DNA of 64,000 nucleotides from Clostridia bacterium (lineage in GTDB: Bacteria > Bacillota > Clostridia > TANB77 > CAG-508). Both the position numbers and the translations under genes were made by a program. Shown here piece after piece: positions 17,073 to 26,899 of the stretch. The notes under the pieces were generated by a model that was given only the letters and a program-made list of their open reading frames with translations, did not search any database and was not told where the DNA came from. The stretch covers positions 41,883-105,882 of the forward strand of contig JAFRNM010000021.1 in assembly GCA_017430135.1 (NCBI GenBank), written 5' to 3'. The number at the start of each line of letters is the position of its first letter. The stretch's first letter is position 1.

Positions 17073-17321
17073 CTATTTTTTAAAACTTTTTTTCAATTCA
17101 CTATCTGCAATAAAATTTTTTACTCTGTGATATTCTTTATCATGTCCTCTATTGATAGCTTCTGGCAATAATCCATGTCCTCTAGTTCCATCCTTAGCTA
17201 TCACAGCAGCCACATCAAGATTATCAGGAATATTAGACTTAGAATTTAATTTTTGGTATGCTTTTATGTAATCATTTTCATTTTTGGGTGATGTTCTATT
17301 CTTTGCAATTCTATTTTCCAT
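17073..17321 (-). CDS. Unknown 82-residue protein, first gene of the MBL-fold operon
   Basis: The start at 17319-17321 is chosen because AAAGGAGG lies nine bases upstream; an in-frame ATG 23 codons earlier has no such site. The product is small and basic, with a conserved-looking centre VAAVIAKDGTRGHGLLPEAI and a His-rich RGHDKEYHR segment. I know no family for it. It lies 52 bases before the MBL-fold start and probably shares its promoter. Confidence 0.6.
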   Translation of the reverse strand: MENRIAKNRTSPKNENDYIKAYQKLNSKSNIPDNLDVAAVIAKDGTRGHGLLPEAINRGHDKEYHRVKNFIADSELKKSFKK

Positions 17322-17381
17322 ACAATCTTCGCCTCCTTTCTTCCTATTTTTCTTTTCATCTTTTATGTTAATTTTGGCTTT

Positions 17382-17423
17382 ATTATACAATCAAGAAAAT
17401 TACAAATCTGTTGCAGATGCAAC
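17382..17423 (-). promoter_or_regulatory. Candidate promoter and operator of the MBL-fold operon
   Basis: Minus-strand TATAAT (17382-17387) lacks a good -35, but a perfect dyad GTTGCA-GA-TGCAAC (17410-17423) covers the -35 position. The same GTTGCA/TGCAAC half-sites, four bases apart, overlap the dinD promoter at 60472-60487. Confidence 0.45.
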
Positions 17424-17502
17424 ATTTTTTATTGTTAAAACTGCAACCTCAACGGCCGCAATATGTTACAAGTTTATTACATTTTTGTTACAAAGTTGTA
17501 AC

Positions 17503-17551
17503 AAAAAAATCCCCATATGTATACTATAAAATTCAGTACACATATGGGGAT
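17503..17551 (-). terminator. Terminator of ugd
   Basis: ATCCCCATATGTATACT pairs with AGTACACATATGGGGAT (one mismatch), followed on the minus strand by TTTTTTTG, five bases after the ugd stop. Confidence 0.8.
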
Positions 17552-17555
17552 TAAA

Positions 17556-18722
17556 CTAATCCCTACTATATAAATCTCTTGTATAAACCTTATCTTTTAC
17601 ATCTTCAAGTATTGGCTCAAATCTATTTGCTAAAATTACATCACTTTTCTTTGCAAAAGAATTGAAGTCATTTACAACTTTACAACCATTAAATTCTTCA
17701 GCTTTTAAAGTTGGCTCATATATTATAACATCAACTCCTTCAAGCTTTAGCCTTTCAATTATTTCTTGAATAGCACTTGATCTAAAGTTGTCTGAATCTG
17801 CTTTCATTGTTAATCTGTATACACCAACAACTTCAGGATTTTTTCTCATAATCATTTCTGTTATATGTTTTTTTCTTGTTCTATTAGAACGCACTATTGC
17901 TCTAATCAAGTTTTGTGGCACATTATCAAAGTTAGCAAGTAATTGCTTTGTGTCTTTTGGTAAGCAATATCCACCATATCCAAAAGATGGGTTATTGTAA
18001 TGTGTTCCGATTCTTGGGTCTAACCCTACACCTTCAATAATATCTTGTGTATTTAAACCTTTTATTTCTGCATAAGTGTCTAATTCATTAAAATATGCAA
18101 CACGAAGTGCTAAATATGTATTAGCAAAAAGCTTAACTGCTTCTGCCTCTGTGCTGTCCATAAATTTAACAACAACATCTTTTTTTATTGCACCTTCTTT
18201 TAAAAGTTCAGCAAACTTTTCAGCACGAGCGCTCTTTTCACCTACAATAATTCTTGATGGATATAGATTATCATATAAAGCTTTTCCTTCTCTTAAAAAT
18301 TCTGGAGAAAACATTATATTATCTATTCCATACTTTTCTTTCATATTCTTAATAAAACCAACAGGAATTGTAGACTTAACAACCATAGTAGTATCAATTC
18401 CCATAGACTTAACCTTTTGAATAATATCTTCAACACTAGATGTATCAAAATGATTTTTCTCATCATCATAATTTGTAGGTGTGCTAATTACAATAAATTC
18501 TGCACCTTCAAAAGCATCTTTATAATCTAATGTTGCTCTTAAATTTAAAAACTTGTTTTGTAAGAAATCTTCTATTTCTTTATCTCTTATTGGAGATTTC
18601 TTGTTATTTATCATTTCTACTTTTTCTGGGATTATATCTAATGCAACTACTTCGTTGTGTTGTGCTAGTAGTGTTGCTATTGATAATCCTACATATCCTG
18701 TTCCTGCTACTGCGATTTTCAT
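17556..18722 (-). CDS. ugd: UDP-glucose 6-dehydrogenase / nucleotide-sugar dehydrogenase
   Basis: Oxidises UDP-glucose (or a related UDP-sugar) to the uronic acid with two NAD+, giving acidic sugar for the capsule. The 388 residues match the shorter single-chain form of the family. The N-terminal GTGYVGLS binds NAD, and Cys253 in [10 protein letters not shown] is the catalytic thiol. Motifs STPTNYDD and [14 protein letters not shown] are also canonical. It is the most downstream gene of the polysaccharide cluster before its terminator. Its 3' end has been copied at least twice into the neighbouring island, so it seems to be a recombination anchor. Confidence 0.93.
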   Translation of the reverse strand: MKIAVAGTGYVGLSIATLLAQHNEVVALDIIPEKVEMINNKKSPIRDKEIEDFLQNKFLNLRATLDYKDAFEGAEFIVISTPTNYDDEKNHFDTSSVEDIIQKVKSMGIDTTMVVKSTIPVGFIKNMKEKYGIDNIMFSPEFLREGKALYDNLYPSRIIVGEKSARAEKFAELLKEGAIKKDVVVKFMDSTEAEAVKLFANTYLALRVAYFNELDTYAEIKGLNTQDIIEGVGLDPRIGTHYNNPSFGYGGYCLPKDTKQLLANFDNVPQNLIRAIVRSNRTRKKHITEMIMRKNPEVVGVYRLTMKADSDNFRSSAIQEIIERLKLEGVDVIIYEPTLKAEEFNGCKVVNDFNSFAKKSDVILANRFEPILEDVKDKVYTRDLYSRD

Positions 18723-18736
18723 TTTTATCTACTCCT

Positions 18737-19861
18737 TTATTCTATTTCTAATAATCTTTTTTCGATTTTTTTATAAATGTTCTTCAATTTACTATTATAA
18801 ATTTTTTCTACAACAAAATCTATAATTTTCTTAATTGTATATTTATATATTATGCTTATAATTAATGATACAATAAATAGTATAACAGCATATATTAATG
18901 TTTCTATTATTATATTGTTATATGTAAACTTTTCTCCAATCCATTTCCAAATATCTTTCCTCAAATAATCTCTAACTAATATATTTTCATGTATTATATA
19001 AATGTATAATGTTAAAGATGCAATATAATTCACCTTTTTATTGTAAAAATTCATATTTTTGAATATACAAAATAGTGAAAATGCAATTATTAACAATAAT
19101 GGATTATTATATCTAAGCCAATGCAATACCTTATTGCTCATAAAGTCTAATTTTAATCCAAATATATTTGTAAAAAATATCAAAGCTATAAACATAATAA
19201 TACTAATAATTAATAGTTTTAAATTAAATTTTTTATTTCTTACAATACCTATACAATATTTTTTAAAATATGATACAATAAAAAATATTGTCACAAATAA
19301 CAACAGATTTGTTGTATAAAAACTAGACTTTATAAAACTTATTCCCCAATATAATATGATAGCCATTAAATTAAATCTTAACAATTGTTTTTTTGAAATT
19401 TTATCTAATATCATATTTAAAAAAGGTGTAATCATTAAAAACAATATATAACAAGTCATATACCAATTATTCGCAAATAAAGTTGGAAAAAAAGATTTTA
19501 ATATATCTTTTTTTCCAATGTTTATTCCCAAAATCAGAAATGCAATCATTATAATTATAGATATAACAAATATTTCAACTATAAATGTTAATATCTTCTT
19601 TTTATTATTTTTATTGCTTCCAATTAAAAACCATGATGAACAAATTATGAATATACAATTTCCTAATATTCCTAAATGCATAAATATCATTAATATAAAA
19701 AATCGAGGATTAGTTGTTGCATTATTTAATAAAGCCGAATTCATACTTGAATATGTTTGTACAACATGGGAAACTATAATTAGCAAAATAGCAATAATTT
19801 TTACTGTTTCTATACCACTTTCTCTATTTTTAGCTGTAATCACATTATCATTTCCTTCCAA
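18737..19861 (-). CDS. Acyltransferase family 3 membrane protein
   Basis: 374 residues with about ten membrane helices, of the family that O-acetylates surface polysaccharides and peptidoglycan (OatA, WecH). The N-terminal ESGIETVKIIAILLIIVSHV contains the usual catalytic-region His. The C-terminus is basic and lacks an SGNH domain, so it must work alone. It lies 14 bases upstream of ugd in the same transcript. It probably decorates the capsule repeat; donor and target sugar cannot be read from sequence. Confidence 0.85.
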   Translation of the reverse strand: MEGNDNVITAKNRESGIETVKIIAILLIIVSHVVQTYSSMNSALLNNATTNPRFFILMIFMHLGILGNCIFIICSSWFLIGSNKNNKKKILTFIVEIFVISIIIMIAFLILGINIGKKDILKSFFPTLFANNWYMTCYILFLMITPFLNMILDKISKKQLLRFNLMAIILYWGISFIKSSFYTTNLLLFVTIFFIVSYFKKYCIGIVRNKKFNLKLLIISIIMFIALIFFTNIFGLKLDFMSNKVLHWLRYNNPLLLIIAFSLFCIFKNMNFYNKKVNYIASLTLYIYIIHENILVRDYLRKDIWKWIGEKFTYNNIIIETLIYAVILFIVSLIISIIYKYTIKKIIDFVVEKIYNSKLKNIYKKIEKRLLEIE

Positions 19862-19877
19862 ATCTATAATTTTTTAT

Positions 19878-20756
19878 TTATAATTTTATTTTATCTTTCA
19901 TTTCTGCATTAATATTGGGAGGATTCCATCTTAGCAATCCAGATGCGGGTGTAAAAGTAAACTCACTTATTTTTATTGTACCATCCTCTAAGATATAAAA
20001 ATCTACTCTAATAAACTTATAATCTTTTGATATATCTTTTGATATCTTAATAATTTCATTTAAATTTTTAGGTTTTTTTATATTTCCTTCTAATCTTGGT
20101 TCCGATGTTATAAAATCTAATTCATTCCAATTCTCATCAAAACTCTTTTTTTCATTTACTCCATGAGGACTTTCAATATATGAAATAAACAGAATATCTC
20201 CTTTCGAGCAATATACTTGACAATCAATTATATTATCACCTAAATATTCTTCACAAATAATTTTGGGTTTTATATTCTTATATTGCATTTCAAAACCATT
20301 TAAATAAGCATAGTTTAATTTTAACCAATAATTAAATTTCTTTTTAGCCTCAATCATATTCCATTTTGATTTATCTTTAACAATTTCATTCCATCCACTA
20401 CCATGATTACACTTTAATACAAATGAATTTGGCAAATCTGCATAATTAATTTCATTAAATTTATTCCATACTCCAATTAATAGTGGTAAATACTTATTTC
20501 CATATTCTTTTTTTACCTTATCTCTCATTAAATATTTATCAACCAATGCTGTTTTACTTGCATTATTATCATATAATTTTAATTTTTGAATAACTTGATT
20601 AAAATTCTTAGGATTCTTTAAATCTAAAATCTCACCATTAGTTTTAATTTTATACCATTTTTTTAATTTTTTTTCATAATTATTATTTTTTAAAAGATTT
20701 TTACACTTTATTATCAAATATTTCTTTTTAATTTTTTGTTTTATTTTTTTATACAT
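19878..20756 (-). CDS. TupA-like ATP-grasp protein
   Basis: 292 residues resembling the TupA-like ATP-grasp family found in capsule and teichuronopeptide loci. That family ligates amino-acid-type groups onto polysaccharide. Landmarks are LPNSFVLKCNHGSGWN (nucleotide-binding lysine) and the C-terminal ISEFTFTPASGLLRW segment. The N-terminus is strongly basic. It overlaps the flippase gene by eight bases. The substrate is unknown. Confidence 0.8.
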   Translation of the reverse strand: MYKKIKQKIKKKYLIIKCKNLLKNNNYEKKLKKWYKIKTNGEILDLKNPKNFNQVIQKLKLYDNNASKTALVDKYLMRDKVKKEYGNKYLPLLIGVWNKFNEINYADLPNSFVLKCNHGSGWNEIVKDKSKWNMIEAKKKFNYWLKLNYAYLNGFEMQYKNIKPKIICEEYLGDNIIDCQVYCSKGDILFISYIESPHGVNEKKSFDENWNELDFITSEPRLEGNIKKPKNLNEIIKISKDISKDYKFIRVDFYILEDGTIKISEFTFTPASGLLRWNPPNINAEMKDKIKL

Positions 20757-22182
20757 TGCTCCTCCTATGGCTTTTTAATAAATCCCTAAAAATATATTTT
20801 ATATTTAAAATAAAATATATAAATACTCCTATTATAACTTCCAAAATAATTTTTATAATAATATTAATTTTCATGATATTGCAAAATATCCAGACCACTA
20901 TTCCCATTGCAAATGCTTTCGATAAAAATTCTAAAGCAGTTTTTACATAAGTAAAAGTATTCATTTTTTTTGATATCATGATTGACTGATAAACCATAAC
21001 AACTAATTCCGCTAATACAGTTGATATACATGCTCCAATCGAATTATATTTGTTAATCAAAATTATATTAAAAACTAAATTAACAATCGCTCCCAAAGAT
21101 AACGACAAAATAAATTCCTTATCCATAGATTTGGGCAATAAATATTGTGTTCTTAATACATTTGCAAAAGATATAATAGGAATAGTAACCGCTAAAATTT
21201 GAACAATTATTATTGTTTTATTATAAGCATCTCCCAAAAAAAATGGAATAAAATCATTAGCAACAATAATTAATCCTATACATAAAGGCATAGACATAAA
21301 TAATGCAAACTTTATTGATTTTGATATATATAATTTAAACGTTTCATCATCGCCTTTAGCCACTAAATTTGACATTCTTGGTAGCATAACTGTTCCTAAA
21401 GCAGTAATTAAAGTCATTGGCAAATTAATAATCCTCTCTCCATATTCGTATAATCCAACTTCTTTAACATCAACCATATATCCTAGCATAACTTTATCCA
21501 TCATTTTATATATACTTACAGCAATAACTGGAATAAACAAAATAAGCATTGGTTTGAAATGTTTTAAAACATCTTCTCTTCTTACTTTTACAAATTTAAT
21601 CTTATTTTTCTTTAAAAATGGAAATAATACCAATTGCGATAATAATGTCGACCCTTGTAATATTATTATATATTTTATTAAATCTGTTGCTGATTTTACA
21701 AATGTAAAAATTAGTATAAGTGCAATTAATCTAATTACAATGTTTCTAACTACAGTAGTTTTAAATTCCTCTAATCCAAAGAATAACCAACTGATATCAA
21801 ATAATGCAGATATAACAAATAATCCCTGGACTATAAAATATATTTTATAATTATTTGCAATAAAAAAAACAAATATTAAATACATAGCCAAAACAATTAA
21901 GGATATAATAACATGTAAAATAAACAACGAAGTAAATTCATAATTAAGTTTTTCTTTATTATCTCGATTTTGAGCTATAAGTCTATTTCCATAATTAGCA
22001 ATTCCCAGTAAAGCAAAAATTACAAAATAATTTGCAATAGAATATGTATAAGAATTAACCCCCGAACCTTCAGGTCCAATTATCCTTGCAATATATGGAG
22101 TAGTAATTAGCGGTAATACAATTGCAAAAACTTGATAAACTATGTTATATAAAAAATTTTTCTTCACACTTTTTTGTCCCAT
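20749..22182 (-). CDS. wzx: Polysaccharide repeat-unit flippase
   Basis: 477 residues with about fourteen membrane helices and the MATE-like fold of Wzx/RfbX proteins. It moves undecaprenyl-linked repeat units across the membrane. The N-terminus (NFLYNIVYQVFAIVLPLITT) followed by PYIARIIGPEG is the standard start of this family. It lies next to a Wzy-type polymerase and five glycosyltransferases, which fixes the pathway as Wzx/Wzy-dependent. Confidence 0.92.
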   Translation of the reverse strand: MGQKSVKKNFLYNIVYQVFAIVLPLITTPYIARIIGPEGSGVNSYTYSIANYFVIFALLGIANYGNRLIAQNRDNKEKLNYEFTSLFILHVIISLIVLAMYLIFVFFIANNYKIYFIVQGLFVISALFDISWLFFGLEEFKTTVVRNIVIRLIALILIFTFVKSATDLIKYIIILQGSTLLSQLVLFPFLKKNKIKFVKVRREDVLKHFKPMLILFIPVIAVSIYKMMDKVMLGYMVDVKEVGLYEYGERIINLPMTLITALGTVMLPRMSNLVAKGDDETFKLYISKSIKFALFMSMPLCIGLIIVANDFIPFFLGDAYNKTIIIVQILAVTIPIISFANVLRTQYLLPKSMDKEFILSLSLGAIVNLVFNIILINKYNSIGACISTVLAELVVMVYQSIMISKKMNTFTYVKTALEFLSKAFAMGIVVWIFCNIMKINIIIKIILEVIIGVFIYFILNIKYIFRDLLKSHRRSNV

Positions 22183-22183
22183 A

Positions 22184-23104
22184 TTATTTTACACCTAATT
22201 TTCTTAAATAATTTTTTGAAAACCATATTTTATAGGTAGATTTAAGCATTACTCCACTAATCGGCTTTCTGCGAATAATATTTTTTAATTCATTATTCGC
22301 TTCTCTCCTCATATCATTAATAATATACAAGGTAATTAATTGTCTACTAAAATTACATTCAACATTATTAATCATTCTTTTGTTACTAAGATTATCATAA
22401 AACTTTCTACACCAATTTCTATAATTTAATAATCCTTTTATATTACTTAGTTTTACACCACTAATTCCATTTCCATTATGTTCATAGTACAAAACAAGAT
22501 TTTGATTTACCGAATAAACCTTATATCCATTTGCAATTATTTTTAATAATAAAATAGAATCTTGCTTTGAAGGTGTATCTTCAAACATAGAAACGCTTTC
22601 CAATACATCTTTTTTAGCTAACCACATAGATGTACCGGCAATACACCCTAGCATTTGTTGATATAAAGGCAATCCATTATAACTATGCTCATAACTTCCT
22701 ATTATTTCTTTCTTATCATTTATTCTGCTACAATTGCAATATATCAATCCAACATTTTCTTCTTTATGTTTTAAATATTCTTCATACATACGCTTTAATC
22801 TTTCAGGTAAATAAATATCATCATCATCTAAAAAAGATATTAATTTTCCTTTAGATGCCTTTATCCCTTCATTTCGTGATAATGCTCCACCCAAATTAGT
22901 AGAATTTAAAATTAAATTTATATTATTGTATTTTCTTACTATTTCTTTTGTTTTTTCTCTTTCATTTTGTATTTCACTATTATCATCAACAACAATTACT
23001 TCTATATTTTTATATGTTTGATAAAAAGCACTTTTTATAGCGTCTTCAAGTTTATTGCTACGATTATATGTTGTAATAACAATACTAATTAATTCTTCTT
23101 CCAT
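22184..23104 (-). CDS. Family 2 glycosyltransferase
   Basis: 306-residue cytoplasmic GT-A enzyme. SIVITTYNRSNKLEDAIKS opens the nucleotide-sugar fold, and ISFLDDDDIYLPERL carries the metal-binding DxD. It adds one sugar to the lipid-linked repeat; donor and acceptor cannot be told. Its start overlaps the stop of the upstream glycosyltransferase by 16 bases, indicating coupled translation. Confidence 0.88.
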   Translation of the reverse strand: MEEELISIVITTYNRSNKLEDAIKSAFYQTYKNIEVIVVDDNSEIQNEREKTKEIVRKYNNINLILNSTNLGGALSRNEGIKASKGKLISFLDDDDIYLPERLKRMYEEYLKHKEENVGLIYCNCSRINDKKEIIGSYEHSYNGLPLYQQMLGCIAGTSMWLAKKDVLESVSMFEDTPSKQDSILLLKIIANGYKVYSVNQNLVLYYEHNGNGISGVKLSNIKGLLNYRNWCRKFYDNLSNKRMINNVECNFSRQLITLYIINDMRREANNELKNIIRRKPISGVMLKSTYKIWFSKNYLRKLGVK

Positions 23105-24000
23105 TCTTCCTCTTCCTTTTTAAACAGATTATAAAAAAAACAAGGATATTTAATAAAATCCATCACCCAAGTAACTGGTTCCAATATTATATATAATATT
23201 TTTTTCTTAAAATTTTTGAACCCATTAATTTTCATTTTTCTACACCAAATAATATATAATAAAGTCCAATTAACTTTTTTTCTAAAAACAACCGCCGTTT
23301 CAGCAGATGATTTTAATGATAACGAATATCCTATGGGATTATTTTTTTTTAATTTATTAGATTGCGATGTATATCCATTTTCCTGATATTCGCCATAATA
23401 TAATTTATTATTAATAGTTAATAATTTATATTTTGTATCTATTTTATCAAATACAACATTTTCATATATAAAATTTTCATTTTCTATTTCTGGAAATAAA
23501 TAATTCTTTAATATTTTTGTTTTATATAGTCTTAATGTATCACCCTTAAAGCCTTTTTTTTGGTATAATTCTAAGCCAGATATCATTATTTCATTTGGAA
23601 TTTCTGTTCCTATTACTTTTTTATTATCTATTCTAAATCTATTTCCAATGATTCCAGATATGGTTTCAATATTATTAATCTTTTTTATTTTTTTATTTAA
23701 TATTTCAACACATTTTTCATCTAAAATATCATCTGAGTCTAAAATAAGGAAATAATCATTTTTACATTTTTTTACAGCAGTATTATGTGCTCTATGTTTT
23801 CCACCATTTTTTTGATAAATATATGTAATTTTAAATGGGATATTGCTACTAATTTTATTTATATATTCTTTAGTCCCATCTGTAGAACCATCATCTATAA
23901 TCAGCCATTCAAAATTATGATTTGTTTGATTCACTAAAGATTTGAAACATCTTTCCAACAAATGTTTTCTGTTATATGTTGGCGTAAATATCGTTATCAT
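23089..24000 (-). CDS. Family 2 glycosyltransferase
   Basis: 303 residues, GT-A fold. ITIFTPTYNRKHLLERCFKS and FLILDSDDILDEKCV are the family signatures. The C-terminus is basic and carries a short amphipathic stretch that may bind the membrane. It overlaps the polymerase gene by 29 bases upstream and the next glycosyltransferase downstream, within a run of overlapping genes. It resembles EpsE-type capsule transferases. Confidence 0.88.
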   Translation of the reverse strand: MITIFTPTYNRKHLLERCFKSLVNQTNHNFEWLIIDDGSTDGTKEYINKISSNIPFKITYIYQKNGGKHRAHNTAVKKCKNDYFLILDSDDILDEKCVEILNKKIKKINNIETISGIIGNRFRIDNKKVIGTEIPNEIMISGLELYQKKGFKGDTLRLYKTKILKNYLFPEIENENFIYENVVFDKIDTKYKLLTINNKLYYGEYQENGYTSQSNKLKKNNPIGYSLSLKSSAETAVVFRKKVNWTLLYIIWCRKMKINGFKNFKKKILYIILEPVTWVMDFIKYPCFFYNLFKKEEEEWKKN

Positions 24001-25114
24001 CCTTATCTCCTTCTTTCAAAATTTGTTTTTGTACAATAATACACATAAACATATATACTTGTGTTCCAATCCACAACCCTAATGTCTCAGTAAAACCAAT
24101 AATAAAAATTGCAATTAGCCCATAAAGTATCTCTCTTTTTCTAATTTTTGAAACAAAATAAATTAAATAATAATAATACATTAAAAAAATAGGTATTCCA
24201 AAAGTATATAAAACTCCCATATACCAATTATGAAAATTGTTTATTATACCTACATGTGTATAATAACTTGTTCCTAATCCAAACATATACCCATAGTTTT
24301 CTTTTCCTAAAGCTTCAAACATATTATACCATAAACTTTCGCGTCCAGTATATAGTCCCTTTTCCATAAACGGAATCTCAAAACTTTCTTTATTAATATA
24401 CATATTAACATAAATTACAGGAAAAACTATACCAACTATAATAAGGATACACAATAATATTTTTTTATATTTAGCAATTATCCTATTTAAAACTGGTATA
24501 TAATTCATTAACAAATATAATAGTAATGCTATTAGAGCTGTTCTACAATTTGTTAAATATATGCAATATAGCGAAATAGTATATAGTAAAATGGATCCTA
24601 TTTTAATTATTTTAGTTTTATGCTCGTCTAAATATGATTTTATAATAATTGTAGTTAAAAAAATAAAAATAGCTATACCATTAGGATTAAACATACTTTC
24701 TCCTGTAACATGTGAATTCCAAGCATTAAAAGACAATCTAATATTAAAAAACCATAATATAATACAAATATAATAAACAAAATTTTTCATTTTACTATTA
24801 ATTTTTAAATAATTAAAAATTAATAATCCTCCTAAAAAATGAAATAAATTCAAAAAGCTCCCTATTCCACCATTTGATACCAATACCGAAAAAATAGAAA
24901 ACAATAGTATTATAATTATTAAATAAAAACCTTTTGCCTCTTTTAATATATCTTTTATATTTAATAAAAAAAGAAAAATCAATAATAAACTTTGTATTAG
25001 CAAACTATACTTTGAATAGATATTTGAAAAAGCAGATATTGTACTTGATAATAAAACCAATAAAAAATATAAATAAAAAATAAAATTACTTATTTTATTA
25101 GATTTTATTTCCAT
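23972..25114 (-). CDS. wzy: O-antigen/capsule polymerase, Wzy-like
   Basis: 380 residues from the ATG at 25112-25114, preferred because GAGGGGG lies nine bases upstream; a longer frame begins ten codons earlier. It has ten to twelve membrane helices with a large outer loop near residues 230-290, the layout of Wzy/WaaL ligase-polymerases. Sequence motifs are weak in this family, so the call rests on topology and on neighbours (Wzx, glycosyltransferases). It would join repeat units on the outer face of the membrane. Confidence 0.8.
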   Translation of the reverse strand: MEIKSNKISNFIFYLYFLLVLLSSTISAFSNIYSKYSLLIQSLLLIFLFLLNIKDILKEAKGFYLIIIILLFSIFSVLVSNGGIGSFLNLFHFLGGLLIFNYLKINSKMKNFVYYICIILWFFNIRLSFNAWNSHVTGESMFNPNGIAIFIFLTTIIIKSYLDEHKTKIIKIGSILLYTISLYCIYLTNCRTALIALLLYLLMNYIPVLNRIIAKYKKILLCILIIVGIVFPVIYVNMYINKESFEIPFMEKGLYTGRESLWYNMFEALGKENYGYMFGLGTSYYTHVGIINNFHNWYMGVLYTFGIPIFLMYYYYLIYFVSKIRKREILYGLIAIFIIGFTETLGLWIGTQVYMFMCIIVQKQILKEGDKDDNDIYANI

Positions 25115-25136
25115 AAATTTTTCCCCCTCGTAAAAA

Positions 25137-26102
25137 CTATTCATTAACTATTTGTAATAACTCTAATGCTTTATTTTTAACACAGCATTTATCCTTATCG
25201 TAATTTATATTCTTATTTTTATGTAACATCTTATAATTAATCTTAGTTAATAATTCTTCATTATCATTATTATCAGCTATAATATCATTTTTATCTATAT
25301 TTTCTAATATACTCAATGCTCCAATATTTTTAGATATCAATATATCACATCCACATTCTAGTGCTTCCACAATTGATAATCCAAATGTTTCAAAATAACT
25401 ATTCTGTATATACAAATCTGATTCACACATTTTATTCAAAACTTCATCATGAGATAAATTTTCGTAATATTCAACAAAAGTATAATTTTTTATTTTTTCA
25501 CCATCCTCAAGCATTTTTCCTATAACAACATATTTAACATCCCTTTTTGCTCTATTAATAGCTTCACAAATTTTTAAATTATTCTTTTGTTTCATTCCTC
25601 CACCAACAGAAATAATAGTAAACTTCTCATGTTTAATTCTGCTTTTATTTATTTTAATATCAATTCCATTATTTATATAAATAATTTTATCCTTAAATTC
25701 TGAATATTCTTTTTTCAAATACTTAGAAAATTTTTCAGAAACACAAATTATTGTACCAACATTTTTTAGTAACTCATATTCGGATTTAATTCTTTCTTCT
25801 TTATTGTCAATATTTTTATACTTAACTTCTTCTTTTACAAAACCATGCATTAAGTACAATGTCTTTTTATTTAGCTTTTTTGCAATTTTAAGTAACACTA
25901 TATTTAATTTTGAATAACCCGATATAATTACATTTTTAACAAAAATTATATATATCATAAAATGAATAGTACGCAATATTTTATTATTTGTAAAGCAAAA
26001 ATACATTTTGCCCTTTAAATATGGATAATAATTTTTATTAACTATAGCTGGTCCTGTATTATTTAACATATCACCTACAAAATATGTTTTTTTCATAAGC
26101 AC
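25137..26102 (-). CDS. Family 4-type glycosyltransferase
   Basis: 321 residues with two Rossmann-like halves (GT-B). The C-terminal SYFETFGLSIVEALECGCDILIS (about 236-258) is the retaining GT4 E-x7-E type signature. TIISVGGGMKQKNN marks the start of the C-terminal domain. It overlaps the neighbouring glycosyltransferase gene by ten bases. It is slightly shorter than typical GT4 enzymes because of a short N-terminal domain. Confidence 0.85.
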   Translation of the reverse strand: MLMKKTYFVGDMLNNTGPAIVNKNYYPYLKGKMYFCFTNNKILRTIHFMIYIIFVKNVIISGYSKLNIVLLKIAKKLNKKTLYLMHGFVKEEVKYKNIDNKEERIKSEYELLKNVGTIICVSEKFSKYLKKEYSEFKDKIIYINNGIDIKINKSRIKHEKFTIISVGGGMKQKNNLKICEAINRAKRDVKYVVIGKMLEDGEKIKNYTFVEYYENLSHDEVLNKMCESDLYIQNSYFETFGLSIVEALECGCDILISKNIGALSILENIDKNDIIADNNDNEELLTKINYKMLHKNKNINYDKDKCCVKNKALELLQIVNE

Positions 26103-26878
26103 TCCCTTTTATATTTTTTAACACCATTAAGCATATACTCAATAGCTTTTAAAGTTGAGATTTTATTATCTATAAATCTTTTTCTTTTTCTAATTGCAAA
26201 TTGAATTATTAAAAGTTTATACCACGTTTTTGACATAGCATAAAAAACTGCACCTCTAACATTAAAATAATTTTCGTCAAATCCTTTAAACCAAGATGAA
26301 TTATTATCTTTTAATGTTGCAATAGTTTTGGGAACATAATAAATTTTTAATCCTTTTTTTAAACATTCTGCTAAAAAAATATTTTCTTCCCCCATATAGA
26401 ATTTTGTTCCTGCACCGAAATTTTCATTAAATCTTATTTTTTTATCTTTAATTGATTTTCTTTTAAAAGTAACCTGCACTGATTGTATTTGTAAACTTTT
26501 TAGAAAATTTATTTTTCCTTCTTTCCTTTTGGGCCTTTTTTTATTACTATCATAATTATCAACATAAAATGCTATTATATCTGCATCAGGATATTTTATG
26601 TATCCGTCATTAATAGTTTTTTCATAATTTTCCTCATATTCCAAATCATCATCAGCTAAAACACATATATCACCAATAGCATTATCTAATGCTCTGTTTC
26701 TACTTTTGCTTAGTCCTTTTTCATTAAACGAATACAATCTTTTATCTCCATAATCTATATCTTTAATTTGCATAGTATTTGTTTGATTTATAACTAAACT
26801 TTTTTTTACTTTTAAATTATTAACTAAGTCTTCATGATTCTCTAAGTTCATAGTAGAAATCAATATTTCAATATTCAT
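26093..26878 (-). CDS. Glycosyltransferase, GT2-like (capsule type)
   Basis: 261 residues. ILISTMNLENHEDLV at the N-terminus and VLADDDLEYEENYE (about 72-85) form a GT-A nucleotide-sugar site. This type differs from classical GT2 by its short first strand and the SKSRNRALDNA motif, seen in capsule transferases. Start supported by GAGAGGTAAAG. It belongs to the chain of overlapping glycosyltransferase genes. Confidence 0.8.
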   Translation of the reverse strand: MNIEILISTMNLENHEDLVNNLKVKKSLVINQTNTMQIKDIDYGDKRLYSFNEKGLSKSRNRALDNAIGDICVLADDDLEYEENYEKTINDGYIKYPDADIIAFYVDNYDSNKKRPKRKEGKINFLKSLQIQSVQVTFKRKSIKDKKIRFNENFGAGTKFYMGEENIFLAECLKKGLKIYYVPKTIATLKDNNSSWFKGFDENYFNVRGAVFYAMSKTWYKLLIIQFAIRKRKRFIDNKISTLKAIEYMLNGVKKYKRECL

Positions 26879-26899
26879 CTTTACCTCTCAAAAATTTTT

